Assembly (NCBI RefSeq): GCF_905220415.1 | Contig: NC_059551.1 | Span: 4,412,001-4,476,000, forward strand | Source of the DNA: Colias croceus | Lineage: Eukaryota > Arthropoda > Insecta > Lepidoptera > Pieridae | DNA: 64,000 bases | Direction of reading: 5' to 3' | Part shown: positions 35,142-48,800 of the stretch, piece by piece | How positions within the stretch are numbered: position 1 is the stretch's first letter | Layout: each line of letters begins with the position of its first letter | Program-made: the position numbers and the translations under genes | Notes under the pieces: generated by a model | The model's input: the letters and a program-made list of their open reading frames with translations, nothing else | What the model was told of the DNA's origin: nothing | Databases searched by the model: none

Positions 35142-35358
35142 TGTACGGGGTTGTAGGTCCCGTACGGAGTAAATAAAAGAATTAAGTACAATAATTGCCT
35201 TTATTGCCTTAACTCTATAATATGGTTAATGGTTATGGTCGTGAGAACGCGCGATAGCGGTGGCGATCGAACGCGAACTAATGAAATGTATTAAAATGCC
35301 GCGTGTCCGCGTAAAACGCTGACAGCGCGCAATGAAGCTAATGTACGAAGACTGTACA
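35142..35358 (-). repeat. 5' LTR (217 bp)
   Basis: Identical by eye to 27899-28115. Being the 5' LTR in element orientation it should carry the promoter for the genomic RNA. No obvious TATA box stands out. Confidence 0.95.
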
Positions 35359-35363
35359 GATGG
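35359..35363. repeat. Target-site duplication GATGG (right)
   Basis: Matches 27894-27898 and confirms the borders of the retrotransposon. Confidence 0.9.
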
Positions 35364-35559
35364 ATAAAAGTGATAGATGCGACTTCACCCTGGACTAAGC
35401 CTGGCATAAATAACATGTTTGTAGTGTGGATTTTTAAATTTATCACGCTCTAATTCATGCGAATGAATGTGCACGTGTTGTATAGATGAGTATCGAGGGT
35501 CAGAGTCACCTTAGCTCATCAACATACTCAGGAAAAACTTATCGCAAGATTTATTACAA

Positions 35560-36163
35560 TAGAAGCTGCGCTCGATAACAGCTGCTGTCGCCGCGTCGAA
35601 CACAGCTGTGAAGCCAGGGAAGAGGGATACATGTTTATAAATGCAATTGCATGTTGTGTTTTATGCTGTTTATCAGGGCGTGAGTGTGTGTAGTGCGGTT
35701 GGAGATATCGCAGCCGCGCGTGTGTGCGTGCGTGCGGCGGTGTGGGTGTCGGTGACGCGAGGTGCGGAGGCCGGAGCGACTCGAGGCGCCAGTCGATTTC
35801 CGAGCGTCGTGGGGCTGCCGCGCTCTCCGACGCGTTGAGCCCTCTCGCGATCCCAACTTTGTATACTGGAAACTTTTTAACTCATTTTTCGAGTAGATTC
35901 GGCATCCGCCCGCCTGTTGCTACCCTAGTGTCGGAGTCGAGTCGCGTGTGCAGTGTAGCGAGCGATTCTACATGCAATATCGCGCGTGTTTCAGAGTCCG
36001 TCGGTCTATTTTTGAATATTCACCAAACGGTGCGCTGCTAAGTTTTCGAAACGCAGGCCGACTGCCGGATTAACGGCCGCATTGTGCAGCGCCTCATGTG
36101 TTTTTGTTGACGGATAACATTTGTTTTGTTACTATCATCTGTGGAATTCGTGACACGTTATCT
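35560..36163 (+). promoter_or_regulatory. CpG-rich candidate promoter and untranslated first exon
   Basis: This is the most CpG-rich host block in the window (GCGTGTGTGCGTGCGTGCGG, CGAGTCGCGTGTGCAG and similar). It ends at 36163 in ATCT followed by the consensus donor GTAAGTAC. Short frames on both strands lack a good coding start leading to the donor, so I read the exon as 5' UTR. The exon at 49384 has an acceptor and begins with non-coding sequence before its ATG, which would fit as the next exon across a 13-kb intron. The transcription start is not resolved. Alternatively it is a CpG-rich enhancer. Confidence 0.5.
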
Positions 36164-38737
36164 GTAAGTACGACTCCGGTCGCTTTTCCAACTCATTTAT
36201 AGTGTAACGTACAAGTTTGCATTCAACCTGTTGATCGCCTATAGCAAAACTGCGACATACGTCTGTAAAATACGATCAAATTTCTACGTATAGCCACTTT
36301 GTAGCGTTGACCGATGCATACATCGATGGTACATGAGCGAAGAGTTGCGTATGCACTGCACTGTACGTACGTATACATACGTACATATGAAATGTACTTG
36401 TATGGTTGTAAGAACAATGTTTTGTTCTATTGTACACTTCACTGTACGTGCCACATACCGTCATACGTATTGTATTATAAATGGTGTTCCGCGATTGGTT
36501 TCGAAAGTACACTTTGTTTATAATGGGCCGCTTCACCGTTCTCATTTTTTACTCACTGACTGACAGTTTCAGGTCTAGAAATAATTAATTATAATGTTAA
36601 TTTAAACGCTGACAAGTAATTAATTGAACAATGTCTTTAAAGATGAATAAATTTATTTTGATTTATAAAGCATTAATCATGATTTACATTTCTCTATTTG
36701 AACTTTCTTGATCGTAGACTTTTCTTATTCTCAACACAGAAGCCGATAAATGTACAAACTGAAGCTGGTTGAATAAATTGGTAAACAATCGTCAGCAAAC
36801 AAGACTTAAGTTGGAAAGGATGTAGGGTCCTCAGTAAACACAACGAAATTGATTTTAGGTGCCGTCCGAGTTACACAGCTATCGTCAACATATTAGGGAT
36901 AGTGCCGTTTATTCTTTCATAATATTATCACAATACTTTCTTTTAAGGATATACCTAAATAGGTACATTTAAATACAAAAGCAGTAAGCCTATCAAAAAT
37001 AGTTCGCCTACCTACTTATAATCTTCATAACTTTCCTTTTCTCTACATTTTTCTCTAGCATTTGACTAATGTAGAAAAATAAACGTAATAAAAACATCCC
37101 ATGATTCATAAACTATATGCTTTATTTTTATTATTCTGTTGAAACATGCGCTTACGCAGTCTTGACGTCCAGTAAACTGATACAGGCTAATATTAATTTT
37201 TCTAAATAAATTAGTACAATCTAAAACAGATCGTGTGGCGCATAGTATTTCGCGGTTTTTCATTATCTCAAAACACAACCACAAACTTGTAAACAACACG
37301 TGTATGTGTGTGTGTTGTTTGTGTTGTCGCGGTCATGCAGTTTTGTGTTTGTGTGCGTAAGTCGTAAGATAACCATTAATTGGAAATACTTATACTTCAG
37401 ACACTTAATAAAATATTTTTGGATTAATATCGATTGATGTTATAGACTTCTTAAAACCATGTAGCTCTGATACAGAAGTCCATTAATTATTGTTTATGTA
37501 CCTTCACAGGTTAATAAAACTATTTAAGGAAATTTATTACTTATTCAACAAAATTTATGCTTTTGATACACGGCCATATGCTTTTATCTTATTTTAATTT
37601 GTATGTCATGGTTAAACGGGAATCGGGATGATATTAATTTTAACGTCAGAATAAAGTTTTAATTATAGTAACTAGGTACCTACTTACCTAAAGATAAATT
37701 ACACAAATAAATAATCTTTTGTCTGTAATTTCATTAAATAATACGCGATATAAGAGTAGTAGAGTATTTGCGTATAGACTAGAGTTAAAAAATAAAATGG
37801 TAAAAAATGCAATAAATTATTTATGTAAGCATGGTTTTTGTTACTAAAACATATCAGGTAGGTATATTATTTAAACGTGTGACATATTTTATACTTTTAT
37901 TTTATATATTTTACAATTTATACATAACACACATAACTGTAGGTATACATAATAACTTTGAAGCAGTATTTTGAAACAATTTAAGTGGGTATATTTAGAA
38001 TGTATTTAAAAATCAACACTTCTGCACTTTCTGCATATATTTGTCTTTATTTTTGTAAGAAAACTGTGCATTAGCAAAATTTGTATTAAATTTCGATAGA
38101 GCTAGTTAGAGTAGAACTGTCCTAGATAAGTATAATGACTTGGCAACCCTAACTGGGGTCAATGTGGTCACCCGATAACACAGCTTTTTGTATGAATGAA
38201 CTGTCTGTATCGACTGTATCCTATACATTAATAATACCTTTTCGATAAACTGTTTTAATGTCTCTCCAGTATTTAATATGAAATAAAATACCTATCTACC
38301 TATCTCTATATATAACTATAGTAAGTAAGTGCTTACTTTGAAATTAAATTTTTGTAATAGAAAAGGTTTTTTGAATGTCATGGTTTGATTGTATTTACAA
38401 AAAAGGTAACACGTAGATAATAATATATTGTCTGAGAAATATTCACTTACAAGATAGCTTTTTAGCAGCGTAATTCGGTTAATGTACTGTTATCATTTTT
38501 CAGATAAGTAAATGCACGTTTTATTATAATTTATAATGTAATAAAAATATTCTGAAGTATGATTACGAAATCTCGAGATAGGTCAAAGACTGTTGTTCAA
38601 GATCATTCTTTCAAAACATAACAATATGTATAATATGTAGATATCTACAGCATCTTACGATAATATATTACAAAATCTATATTAATTCTATGCGGAAAAA
38701 AAAAATGGCAATAAAAAAAAATGTTGTGTGGTTTTAT
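36164..38737. other. Putative intron, nothing recognised
   Basis: It begins with the 36164 donor. It contains a palindromic GTACGTACGTATACATACGT tract near 36364-36386 and a GT-rich run at about 37300-37360. No gene seen. Confidence 0.5.
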
Positions 38738-38890
38738 GAAACCACGGTAAAAGTGAAACTTTTTATCACACTATAGACATTTAACTAAAAATTATCGTAT
38801 TTGTACGATAATTATCGTACGTATCGTGCGTCACGCGCCATGCGCTACACAGACCAAAAAGTTTGAGACGATGTAATAAAAGTTTTACTT
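38738..38890. repeat. Possible short interspersed repeat with a nested hairpin
   Basis: AAAAGTGAAACTTTTTATCA, a 9-bp hairpin ATTATCGTA / TACGATAAT (38791-38799, 38804-38812), then a CG-rich ATCGTGCGTCACGCGCC stretch. The AAGTGAAACTT core resembles the GAAGTTTCACTTC family, but the rest does not match. Confidence 0.4.
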
Positions 38891-41800
38891 ACTAAAAAGA
38901 AAGTATATTTAATTTATAACTAGGCCAATGTCGAAATTCAATGCTACAGAAAAAAAATCATCCATTTATCAAAAGGATAATCACGGCCAAGGGCGGTCAC
39001 TTACGCAGCTGATAAAATGGGACAAATGGGCCCTTCTCCGTTGTCATGGCAACAGCTAGGTATATTCTTATTATAGTTACGTCGTACGAAGCTTATTTAC
39101 TTTTACATTAGGTACATAATAATTATTTTCGCTGCTTACAATGGAATATTTCGAAGTTCATGTATGTCAAATAATACCTTTTTAATTATTATGTGAGTTA
39201 TGTTAGAACTTATACGTCATATATATTAGAATGCACTAGTGACTAGGTCATAGGTAGGCTTAGTAATAGATATATTGTAAACATGTCTTATGTTTGATAA
39301 TAATTAACATAGGTGTACAACGTACATACCTTTCTTATTATTTCCTTATGTGACCGTGTTATTGATAAATAAATGTTTTAACTATGTACAATCTAATATA
39401 GTTAAAATAAATTGTATTCATATTTTAAAAATGTTTGAGGTAAAACTTCACCTTCACTTAGCCCAACCACCGTAAAGTTCTGATTATAAGCATAGCATAG
39501 GGCATAGGCAATTGACGTTTTCATAAATCGAATTTATAAAATAAATTCTTCTAAATTAATAAATTATTTAGACTTTCTATGCCTTAAATAAATGTCTGTC
39601 AATTTGCTGAGTGCATTCTGTCAATTTGCATAATTTTTGTACTTAATGCTTATTAAATTATATTGTTATAAAAGATGTGCATAAAATATGCAAAAAAGGA
39701 CATTTATATTTCAAATTATATCCTAATACATTTGGATAAATGATTATTATACACAAAATATTATTATGTAAATAGTTCTTCATTGATTGACTTTATTCAA
39801 ATTAGATGGAGTTTAGGTACGAACGAATCCGTATCATATTGACGCATCTGTAACGTTAATTATTCTTTGTTTCAACAAATTCTCAAATCCCCAAATACTA
39901 TTGTCACTTGGGGATTTGATTTAAATGAATTCCCTATTGATACCTACTAAAGATGGCGCCGCAGAGGAGGTCATAGATTATTCCAATCACAGAACTGTCT
40001 TGAGAAGCGACAACTAAGATAATTAATTTTTACGCTCTCGGCCCGGGGTCATAATTACATTTGAGAAAATGAATAGCACAAATCTTATTACAAATTAAAC
40101 TCAAATTCAAGAAAAATGTGAAATTCAAACAAAATACCTACTTTAGAAAAAGTACAATAAAAATATTAAAAAGTAGGTAGGTACCTACTTACGTAAGTCA
40201 TAAAGGGTATTCTTAAATTTCTATCTTGCGTTAGATCAATCAGACAATCAATCAAATCAACATTGATTTTTCATAAAATTACTGGGATCCGTAATATTAA
40301 TATTAATTACATATTATAATTAGTAAACAAGTTTATTTAATTCTTACAAATATTAGGCTTATTTAATAACAGAATAAAGTGTTTATAATTAAAGGTTTAT
40401 TTACATACAAAGTGAACTCGTTTTTAGCATACAAGTCGTAGTTTCTAATATGTGTGTTAATATTATAGGTAATGTGTAAAAATGTAAAAGAAACATAAAA
40501 CTTAGAAATGAAGTAAATAACCTCTAAAGCTGTTTTAAGTTATCAATAATTTAAGTTAAAATGTTTAAAAAAGGTTTAAAAATTAAGACGTAAGATATGT
40601 AAACGTTGTCACGAAAGTAATGTCGATTTCAAATTGTTTACATATCCATAAATGTTTCAATACTTTTTCATCCTCAAACAATGACGTGCGTTCTCAAATT
40701 CTACACTCCTTTCGTCATTAGAAAATTATTTATGATTTTTTTTGTCGATTTATAAACAAATAAAAACCGATAATATTAAAAAATATATAAAAGGTCACTA
40801 CACCTGCTCTTTCCGAAAATGGAATGAAATGTATTGCTTTTAAATGTAAGGAAGTTGACGACCTTTTTATAAATGAAAATAAACAATTTATGCTATGCAA
40901 AACGCGTTTCAATTTAAACAACGAAAGATTTATTTTATACAATTTGAAAACTTCAAAGGAATACATAGTTTTGTTAAAATATAGACTACATTATATAAAA
41001 TTATCTAGTGCACAAATATAATAGTTGTGCACATAATATTATTAAAATAAATAAATAAATCATATCAAAGATCATCGAAATACGTTCATAATTTATCTAA
41101 GAGTCATTGACGAGAAATCAAAGTTAATTGTTCGAGAAATTAATAGTTCGCAAATTGTAAGCATTCAACGTTCATTAGACCAGTAAGTTATATGGAATAT
41201 TCAAGTATATTCCAACTAACCACTACTAATTTACCGTTTATCGTGCGAATTAGTCAACTATAAATTTAGTTTGCTAAAGATACGCTTCTACAGAAAACCT
41301 TCCTCGTATAATTGAGTTACTTTCAACTTGCTACCTGATGTAGTGAGATATAAATACACGAATCTAGTTTAATTATTATAGAAAGGAATGCTTAAAACAA
41401 TATATTGTTTGTGAAATGTGTATGGCATAAGGCTAAATACATTTACTTCATTAAAAATAGACTGTAGAAACGAATAAATATATTAATTTCGCAGCAGAAG
41501 ACAATTCGAAAATAGAAAATAAGAAGACATTTCATAAAGGACTTTATTCTGAAAGAAAATCACAAGGTGAATCCAAAATTGATGATTTAATATTGAAAAA
41601 TTCCATGAAGATTCCATTTAGATTCAATTTAGGTCGGCGATATCAATAGGCAATAATTATATTTGGTTCAGATTTTCATCTCACATTGTCAAAGAAACCT
41701 TACCTTTGAATATAATCAAGATTATATTCAAAGAAATCGACAATAACTTGCTGATTAATTCTAATATTTAGAAATCCTGTTTTTAGAATACAAATCGATA

Positions 41801-43117
41801 TATTTAAAATACACACATATACAATAAAACTGAGCAATTGGACAATAAAAAGTAAAAGACAATTTTTACATTTCGAATGTGTGGCCCCCTTTTGACCATA
41901 ATATTAATCGCAGCTTGTTTTTTTAAGAGACTTTGTATACCTATTGATAAAATTAAGAATGCTTAAACTGTTGTTAAATGCCGTCAGATTTTGTTTTCCA
42001 TACACCCATAATACATACATGTTATGTTTATATATTTTACTGTTTTTAAATTTTCTCATTTCCTTGAGCGCGCCAGAGGTAATAAACTTAACAATGTTAC
42101 AATAATTTAAAGGTTATCACTTATCATATTAATTTATGTAACATCAAGATTGAATTTATGTAAAATTTTGGTGGATATGTTTCTTAAATGTCTTTAACCG
42201 ATTTAAATACCAATAAAAAAAGTTATAAGCCGATTAATATTTGTTAAGGTTATCGTGTATTAATAAATAAAATAATGTAAACAATTATGAACGAGATTAC
42301 ATACATGATACGTCGTAAATCAAATGATAAAAATATTTTGCATTAATTATAGCGAAAAGGCGTATAGAATGAATGAGTTGATAGTAGGAAAATTATTTAA
42401 AACAGCAATCTATAATGAAATCAGAAATTATTGGTGTTAGTTTTGGCGCGCGTCCCGTTTATTGAAGGGCGACAAATCCAACTGCACTAGGAAAATTTTC
42501 AGGTATAAAATTTTACATACACAAACTATCGCTATTGATGCCTAAATACAAATAGCTCTGACATAATCTTATATAAAAATATTCCGAGTCGTAAAGTTTG
42601 TAGATTTAAAAGATGTTTGAAACGGGAGCGAACGTGAATAACTAAGTTATCTCACGCCATTAATGTATTTTATGTCTAGTTAGATAATGCGCATAAAATC
42701 CCTCAATAACTGTAATAGCGAGCATCCTCTGTGTTCATTGTTGTGAATAATGAACGATTGTTTATGTTCGATGATGTAACGCTGATAGATTTACGAGTAG
42801 CAGAGCAATGAATCAAACTAGCAGATAACGTAAAAGTAGATTAAAAAAATTCAGCACTCGGTAATTTTCCACAATAATTTATCTCGGCGAGACGGGTTGT
42901 TCTGTACATGTTATATGTAGCCGTGTTGTGGCGACCTAAGCGCTTTTTGATGACCCACGATAGAAACCAAGATCGTCAGTTGCGCGTTCGATCTTCACAT
43001 TGTTTTGATACATTGTTTCTTTACCGTGAAATTGCGTGTATCATCTATATAGTACTGAAAGATAATGTACATATTCGGTAGTTTTAGCTTCATTTGAGAG
43101 AGAATTTAAAGCCAAAA
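38891..43117. other. Non-coding stretch with two short perfect hairpins
   Basis: No gene recognised. An 11-bp stem CAAATCCCCAA lies at 39884-39894 / 39908-39918, and a 14-bp stem with a 2-base loop at 41704-41717 / 41720-41733 (CTTTGAATATAATC). The rest is AT-rich. Confidence 0.5.
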
Positions 43118-43154
43118 TGGATCGATATGCAAATCTTTGGATCGATATGCAAAT
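43118..43154 (+). promoter_or_regulatory. Duplicated octamer motif (two ATGCAAAT sites)
   Basis: The 17-base block TGGATCGATATGCAAAT occurs at 43118-43134 and again at 43138-43154, a 20-base period. Each contains ATGCAAAT, the classic POU-domain octamer, next to ATCGAT. A binding role is inferred only from the consensus. Confidence 0.45.
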
Positions 43155-45568
43155 AACCGATATATGTTCACAGGGAAACACATTAAGCCGTCGATTACAT
43201 ACTGTAGAGTTAAAAGAACACTACAATTAATCATATCTAAGTAGAGTAATATTGATAATAATAATTAAATGCTGTAATACGTTATCTTATCTCCACTGTT
43301 TATATTACAAGTCTATAAACTTTCCTAGATATTGGGAGAACTTAGCAATATCTTGATAATAATACGGAAAACATTTAGAGATATGCCCGTTGTATACATT
43401 AGCTCGTGTTACAATATGAAATAGTAAATTTTCCATAGCTAGAGAACTGTTTACATAAAGTTCATTTTATATTACGTGAATAGGTTTTGATCGAAATGAT
43501 AACGTTGTTTTTACACTGTTTTTGTTATTGTAGAGCGTCGTTTGTGTTTGCACACGTTTGTAGTCATAAGTTCATAACATAGTGTTTAATAGTTCAATAA
43601 TACCCTTTTTTATGAAACTAATTTGAACTTCACGTTTAAAATCTAAATTTCGATAAATTTTGTAGCAAGTTAGTCTTCGACGTAGGTAACTATTAAAGAG
43701 AAACATTTTAAAAAGATGAAAATTATATACCTACTATTATTAATACACTTCCTGGTCACTTAACCTCATGTTATAATATGAATGGTATTAAATAGTTTCA
43801 TATCTTGTTATCCTTTCATATCCCGTTACTATCTATCAAACAGAGTACATAATAATATTTATTAATTTTCCTCTGTGCCTATACGCATATCTGGCGCCTC
43901 GTAATTACACAGACTAATAATAATTGTAATCAGTTGCATGAGTGTCCGCCTATCGCAAACTTGTGGACTACTCTGTACGTTTACACACACATACACACAT
44001 ATTCTACACGTGTTGAATGTCTCATTTCAATTTGGTCACGTGGGAAATTAATAACATGATTACTTTTTTGTTTAATTTTTGCTAGCTCATACGTCACAAT
44101 TATAGAGGTTATAAGAATGTAGTTTTCTATAGGAGATGAAAATTGAATAGCTATTTTGTTTACTCAACTTTTTAGCAGACTTTATACAACAAATAGTTCT
44201 GTTAATCAATTATATTCGTACAGAGCAACGAATGTCCAAATAGAGAACAATGGCACAGACACATAAATTTCAAGTTAATTCATTCGGATTGAATAAAAAC
44301 ACCATGTATCTCCATAAACACTAGCAAAATCAATGGTATAGCAATAAAGGCATTAGAAAACACACCATTAAGTCCTTGAGGTGAACAACCTCGCCGACGA
44401 TCTACGGAGCAGTCTGGAATTTCAATTATTATTGTTGTTGGATTTCACCATGGTGCAAACTAAGTATTTCTAAGCAATTGTATGTATGGAAACAGCATAG
44501 TTCATTGTATCTTTGAACGTTCGAATATCAGCGAAACATAAATAAGTTTTCGAACAACAACCTGATAATCGTTCATGGCAATATTTACAATGCGTTTGAG
44601 ATCTTTAAGTATTAGGTATGATTCGAAATGAAATGCTTTATTGTAAAATTGTTATATAAGGTGTACTAATTTGTCCTTCTTAAAGATTAATTCGCGTAAT
44701 TTTCAATGTGTATAAAGTTGTGTGAAATCATAACAGCTAACCGTCACGTCATTGTGAAGCGGCGATAAGAAATGATTAGTTAGGTAGGTATGACGAAGGA
44801 GGCTTGGCGAGATAACGCGAGGTTAAACAAGTACTAATAAACAGTTAAATAATGCCTCCGTGTCCATGAATATCATAATTATCTAAGGCTGTAAGTAGGA
44901 GGGCGTAAGGGGCTTACAACCTACGCATGGGGCCTGCGAAATTGAGTAGGCTTTATCTTTAGTCAATTTTAAAGCTTTTTCAGCATTCAATTATGATTTT
45001 ATTCAATCATCAATCTATAATTTCTAAAATGGAACACAAACATATATTAAAAAAAAGACTATGTAGGTGTATTATATTATAATTATGTTGCGAGAAATAT
45101 AAAAAAAGAAAATTGAGAAAAATCTCATTTTCTAAAATTGTTTGGTCCAAGATGGGTTGATGTCTTAGTAAATTTAAAGTCTTCTATGAATTTTTCTATA
45201 CACAAGGGACTGAGATCGCCCAATTCCAGAAATTTGCTTGTAAAACTTGTTAAATATAAATTTAGCTTGAATTTCAAAGAAAATATTTTTATATTATCAA
45301 GTCACTTGACACAAGTTTTCCAATTTGCATTTGATACAAAATCTCGCGAACTGCATAGTATATGCAGAATGTATAAATTAGTCTAGTTTTAGAAGTATGA
45401 TACTTTTAGAAGATATCCTTTTATATTTTTTGCGAGTAGCTGAGAGTATATTCCAAGAATGTGATCAAATATTCTGTTTAGTGTCTACTAAATTTTAAAA
45501 CACGTACAAAAAATAAGAGTTCATAGTTCCTGCAGGCACCTACTATACAACTGAATATAATTATATCA
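43155..45568. other. Non-coding stretch, nothing recognised
   Basis: AT-rich, no exon-like or repeat-end signal seen. Confidence 0.5.
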
Positions 45569-45777
45569 TATCTACACTAATATTATAAAGAGGAAAACTT
45601 TGTTTGTTTGTTTGTTTGATCGTAATGAATAGGCTCATAAACTACTGGACCGATTTTAAAAATCTTTCACCATTCGAAAGCTACATTATTCACGAATAAT
45701 ATAGACTATAAATATATTATCACGCTAAGACCAACAGGAGTGGAGCCACGCGGGTGAAACCGCGCGGCACAGCTAGT
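45569..45777 (+). repeat. Lep1-type repeat (GTTTGTTTGTTTG subfamily), near full length
   Basis: It starts ACACTAATATTATAAAGAGG, then TTTGTTTGTTTGTTTGTTTG, ATTATCACGCTAAGACCAAC, and ends AAACCGCGCGGCACAGCTAG with T at 45777. This is one of the best-preserved copies in the window. Confidence 0.75.
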
Positions 45778-45808
45778 CTGATTTATATTTAATTTACAAT
45801 TAAACCGT

Positions 45809-45853
45809 TTAATAAAACTAACAAATATTTGTGCTATTTGTTAGTTTTATTAA
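45809..45853. other. Perfect 19-bp-stem hairpin, 7-base loop
   Basis: TTAATAAAACTAACAAATA (45809-45827) and its exact reverse complement (45835-45853) are separated by TTTGTGC. It lies just downstream of the Lep1-type repeat. It could be an insertion scar or a small palindromic element. Confidence 0.8.
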
Positions 45854-48800
45854 CAGACACATCTGCCGTCATATAAAGAAATATTACGCTATGGATGTGT
45901 TATTGAATTTTTCCATGAATATCGTAGCAATTGGCAATTTCAATTTGTGTTCCTATTCTAACAGGCTGGTCCAATTACATTGGACTTAAAGATAACTGGG
46001 GCTAAGTGTGGGTGGTGACGTTTCCATTTTTGCATAGAAATTATATTTTAGGAATTGTGTTTCGATTTTTACGGTATTTTATTACTGTGTACTGACTGTG
46101 TGGTAGCTATTATTCCTGACACTCTTACAATATCAGTATTAAATATTTTCACAAATTTAATAATTAAAATACTGATGAAAGAACTCGATATTTTAGTAGT
46201 TACTCATTAAAACATGCAAATTGTTTAACTGAATCACATTATAAGAAACTGGTAGTTTAGCATAACACGTGCCTGTAGAGACAAGACATAGTTTTTATTT
46301 GCACCGGTTAAGATTCCATTGAATCGAACCAATCTATGACTCAGCGTAAGAAAAACGACTGAAAGAAGTGGTCATCAATCTTGAGTCAAGCTAACTATTT
46401 CATCTTGTGTTTTGTAGAAAATCCATATTATCTTTCAAATTCAGTTGTGTCTTCCTTAACTTTCCCCAACCTACAATTACTCAATACATTTAGGTATTTT
46501 GTAAAATTATCTATTCACTGTTCAGATATGCGGGTTTGATACCTCTGTGTAATTCGTGGTTTAATTGACTCGATGAATATTTAATATCTGTTTGTTATAA
46601 GAACTGATATTGCCTGAGACTTTTGAAACAAATTATTTATTCATTTTACATTTGTGCTATCAACAATTAATCGCATTAATCCGCACGAATTAAATAAATT
46701 AAATTCCAAGCTTTGAGATATCCAGCCGTACAATATGATCGTACTTATAATTTAATTTACTGGCTTGCAATAAAGTATCTCATCCTCGTCGCAATAGAAC
46801 CATTCGATAATTTATTTAACGTTTTATCACTCGGCCATTGGTTGATAATGACAAAGGATTAATGAATGTTGTACTATTCCGTCCAAATATTGATACACTA
46901 GGCATTAATAACTTCTCTCTATTGTCTCTAAATGGCAATGTGGCTATAAAACGTTCTTAAAGCGATAACGTGGTCGTTTGCAGTCCTATCCACAATTCTA
47001 CACACGGACCACACGTGTGCCCACATCTCATTAATTCAATCGATACGCCGTCACTAAAACATAATGTTACCAACACTGTTGCTGCTTTATTGCTGTGCAA
47101 ACTGACTGCTGTGAAAATATTATACGCTTTGATAAGCGAACATTGAAAACCTTTCGCGTCGATTGCTGACTTTTTATTCTTTGCACAGCCATTTCATCGA
47201 GCCTCAGTCCTTACTGCATTACAATTGAAAATAGCGAAACAATAGACGAATGTAAGTCGACACCAGTACAGCTGACTGGCGTCTCTCAGACGGGTGCATC
47301 TATAAACATTATAAATGCATTAGCGTGATAAATATCCATTACTCGTTTATTACGTTCAGCTTTTCGAATTGCCTAATATCGAAGTTGTAAGAACATATTT
47401 CTTCGAGAGGAAGTTGAATGTCACGACGGATGTGTTTCCTCGAGGCATATCTGTGATATATGAAGTTTTTGTCGTCTATTTCTAAGCGAGACGACTCTCT
47501 CGTGACGTCATAGCTCGAATGAACGTTCACCTCCCTCTTTCGCCTTAAAACCCACGTTAGGGTCAATTTCATGTAAGTCGAGTTCAGATATCAAAACCAC
47601 AACATCTGTTGTCTAGGGAGTCGTTATGTGTCTGCTGTCTGGACTTTGTCGATAAAGCAATAGAAACCTTATATTTTGAAGGGTTGGTAAAGGGTATAAG
47701 AATAATAATTCACAATACGAATCTGGTTGAAAAGATTCAAATAAAAACTATTTAGTTTTGTTTTATGCTTCGTTACCATCAACAGCTATCGTACCAAACA
47801 ATTTAAATATTTTTACTTGTGTATATCAGTATAGGTACTATTAAACTCGTAAATAATTATTATGCCATCATTAATATTTAAAACGATTTCAGTTTCGACA
47901 TAAGTTGAATATTATCAAATACATTTATCTTATTTTTATTTCCTTTGACGTCCGTATAAAAGAAATAGCTATTAATATCCGGTTTCTTATCTGGTCGTGT
48001 GGACCCGGTTGCTTGGACTTATATCTCACTGCTTGTTTATACCATATTCGGAGTACATCACTCTCCATACTACCAATAAATACTACTGTGACAAATGACA
48101 AATTTATAGAGACAAGAGGACAAGATAGAACTAGGTGGAGCGGCGATATTTTCAGATTTATGACTTCTTTTCAACTTAAATGCAAGATAAATCCATGTTT
48201 TGATTGTTTGAAAACCGTATTTATTGCCTTTTAAATTATAATTGATAACTTTCCTTAAAAGTACTTCAATACGGATAAGCCGGTTGAATTAAAGTCTAAA
48301 TGTTTTATTGGTTATTTCTCCGAATATTGAGCTTGGTTAAAGGTATTTCCAGTCTTGCCGGAAATCAAAAGATACTTATCCGCATTTCCTATACAGTAGT
48401 AAAATCGTCAGTCCTCATCGAATGAGTATTGAAACAGAACTCGTTTTCATAAAGTTAACGGAAGACGATAAAGCTGTCCTTGTTGTGCTCTGCTCGTAGG
48501 TACGTGGATTGTATGCCTTGACCTTCGCCGGTCTGTGACCGCATGCTAAACAAGTCAGGCGGTAACGTCTTGCTTTCCTAATAGTTTTCTTTGAACTTTT
48601 GTTCGTTTATGTTTCACCTTGATTGTCGTCTATTGTAGTTGAATGATGAATCTATAGTTCTGACTTCTGAATCTTCATAAAAATGTTCATCTGTTTGTAT
48701 TTGAAAACTTTCAGTGCTCTACATAGAATGGTATTGTTTAAAAAGTTCGGCCTTGTAGCATTGATAAAACTAAACAAACCTCTTTTTAAATTGCTGTATC

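Larger units (their letters stand above)
27899..35358 (-). mobile_element. Complete BEL/Pao LTR retrotransposon
   Basis: A 7460-bp element in - orientation, bounded by two 217-bp LTRs that I read as identical, starting TG and ending CA, and flanked by the 5-bp duplication GATGG. In element order it has: 5' LTR (35142-35358), primer-binding site, short leader, one uninterrupted gag-pol frame (34898-29361), about 1.2 kb of 3' sequence and the 3' LTR (27899-28115). The domain order protease-RT-RNase H-integrase in a single frame with DUF1759-like gag is diagnostic for BEL/Pao. Identical LTRs and an intact frame mean a recent insertion. It lies antisense to the proposed + strand host gene. Confidence 0.96.
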
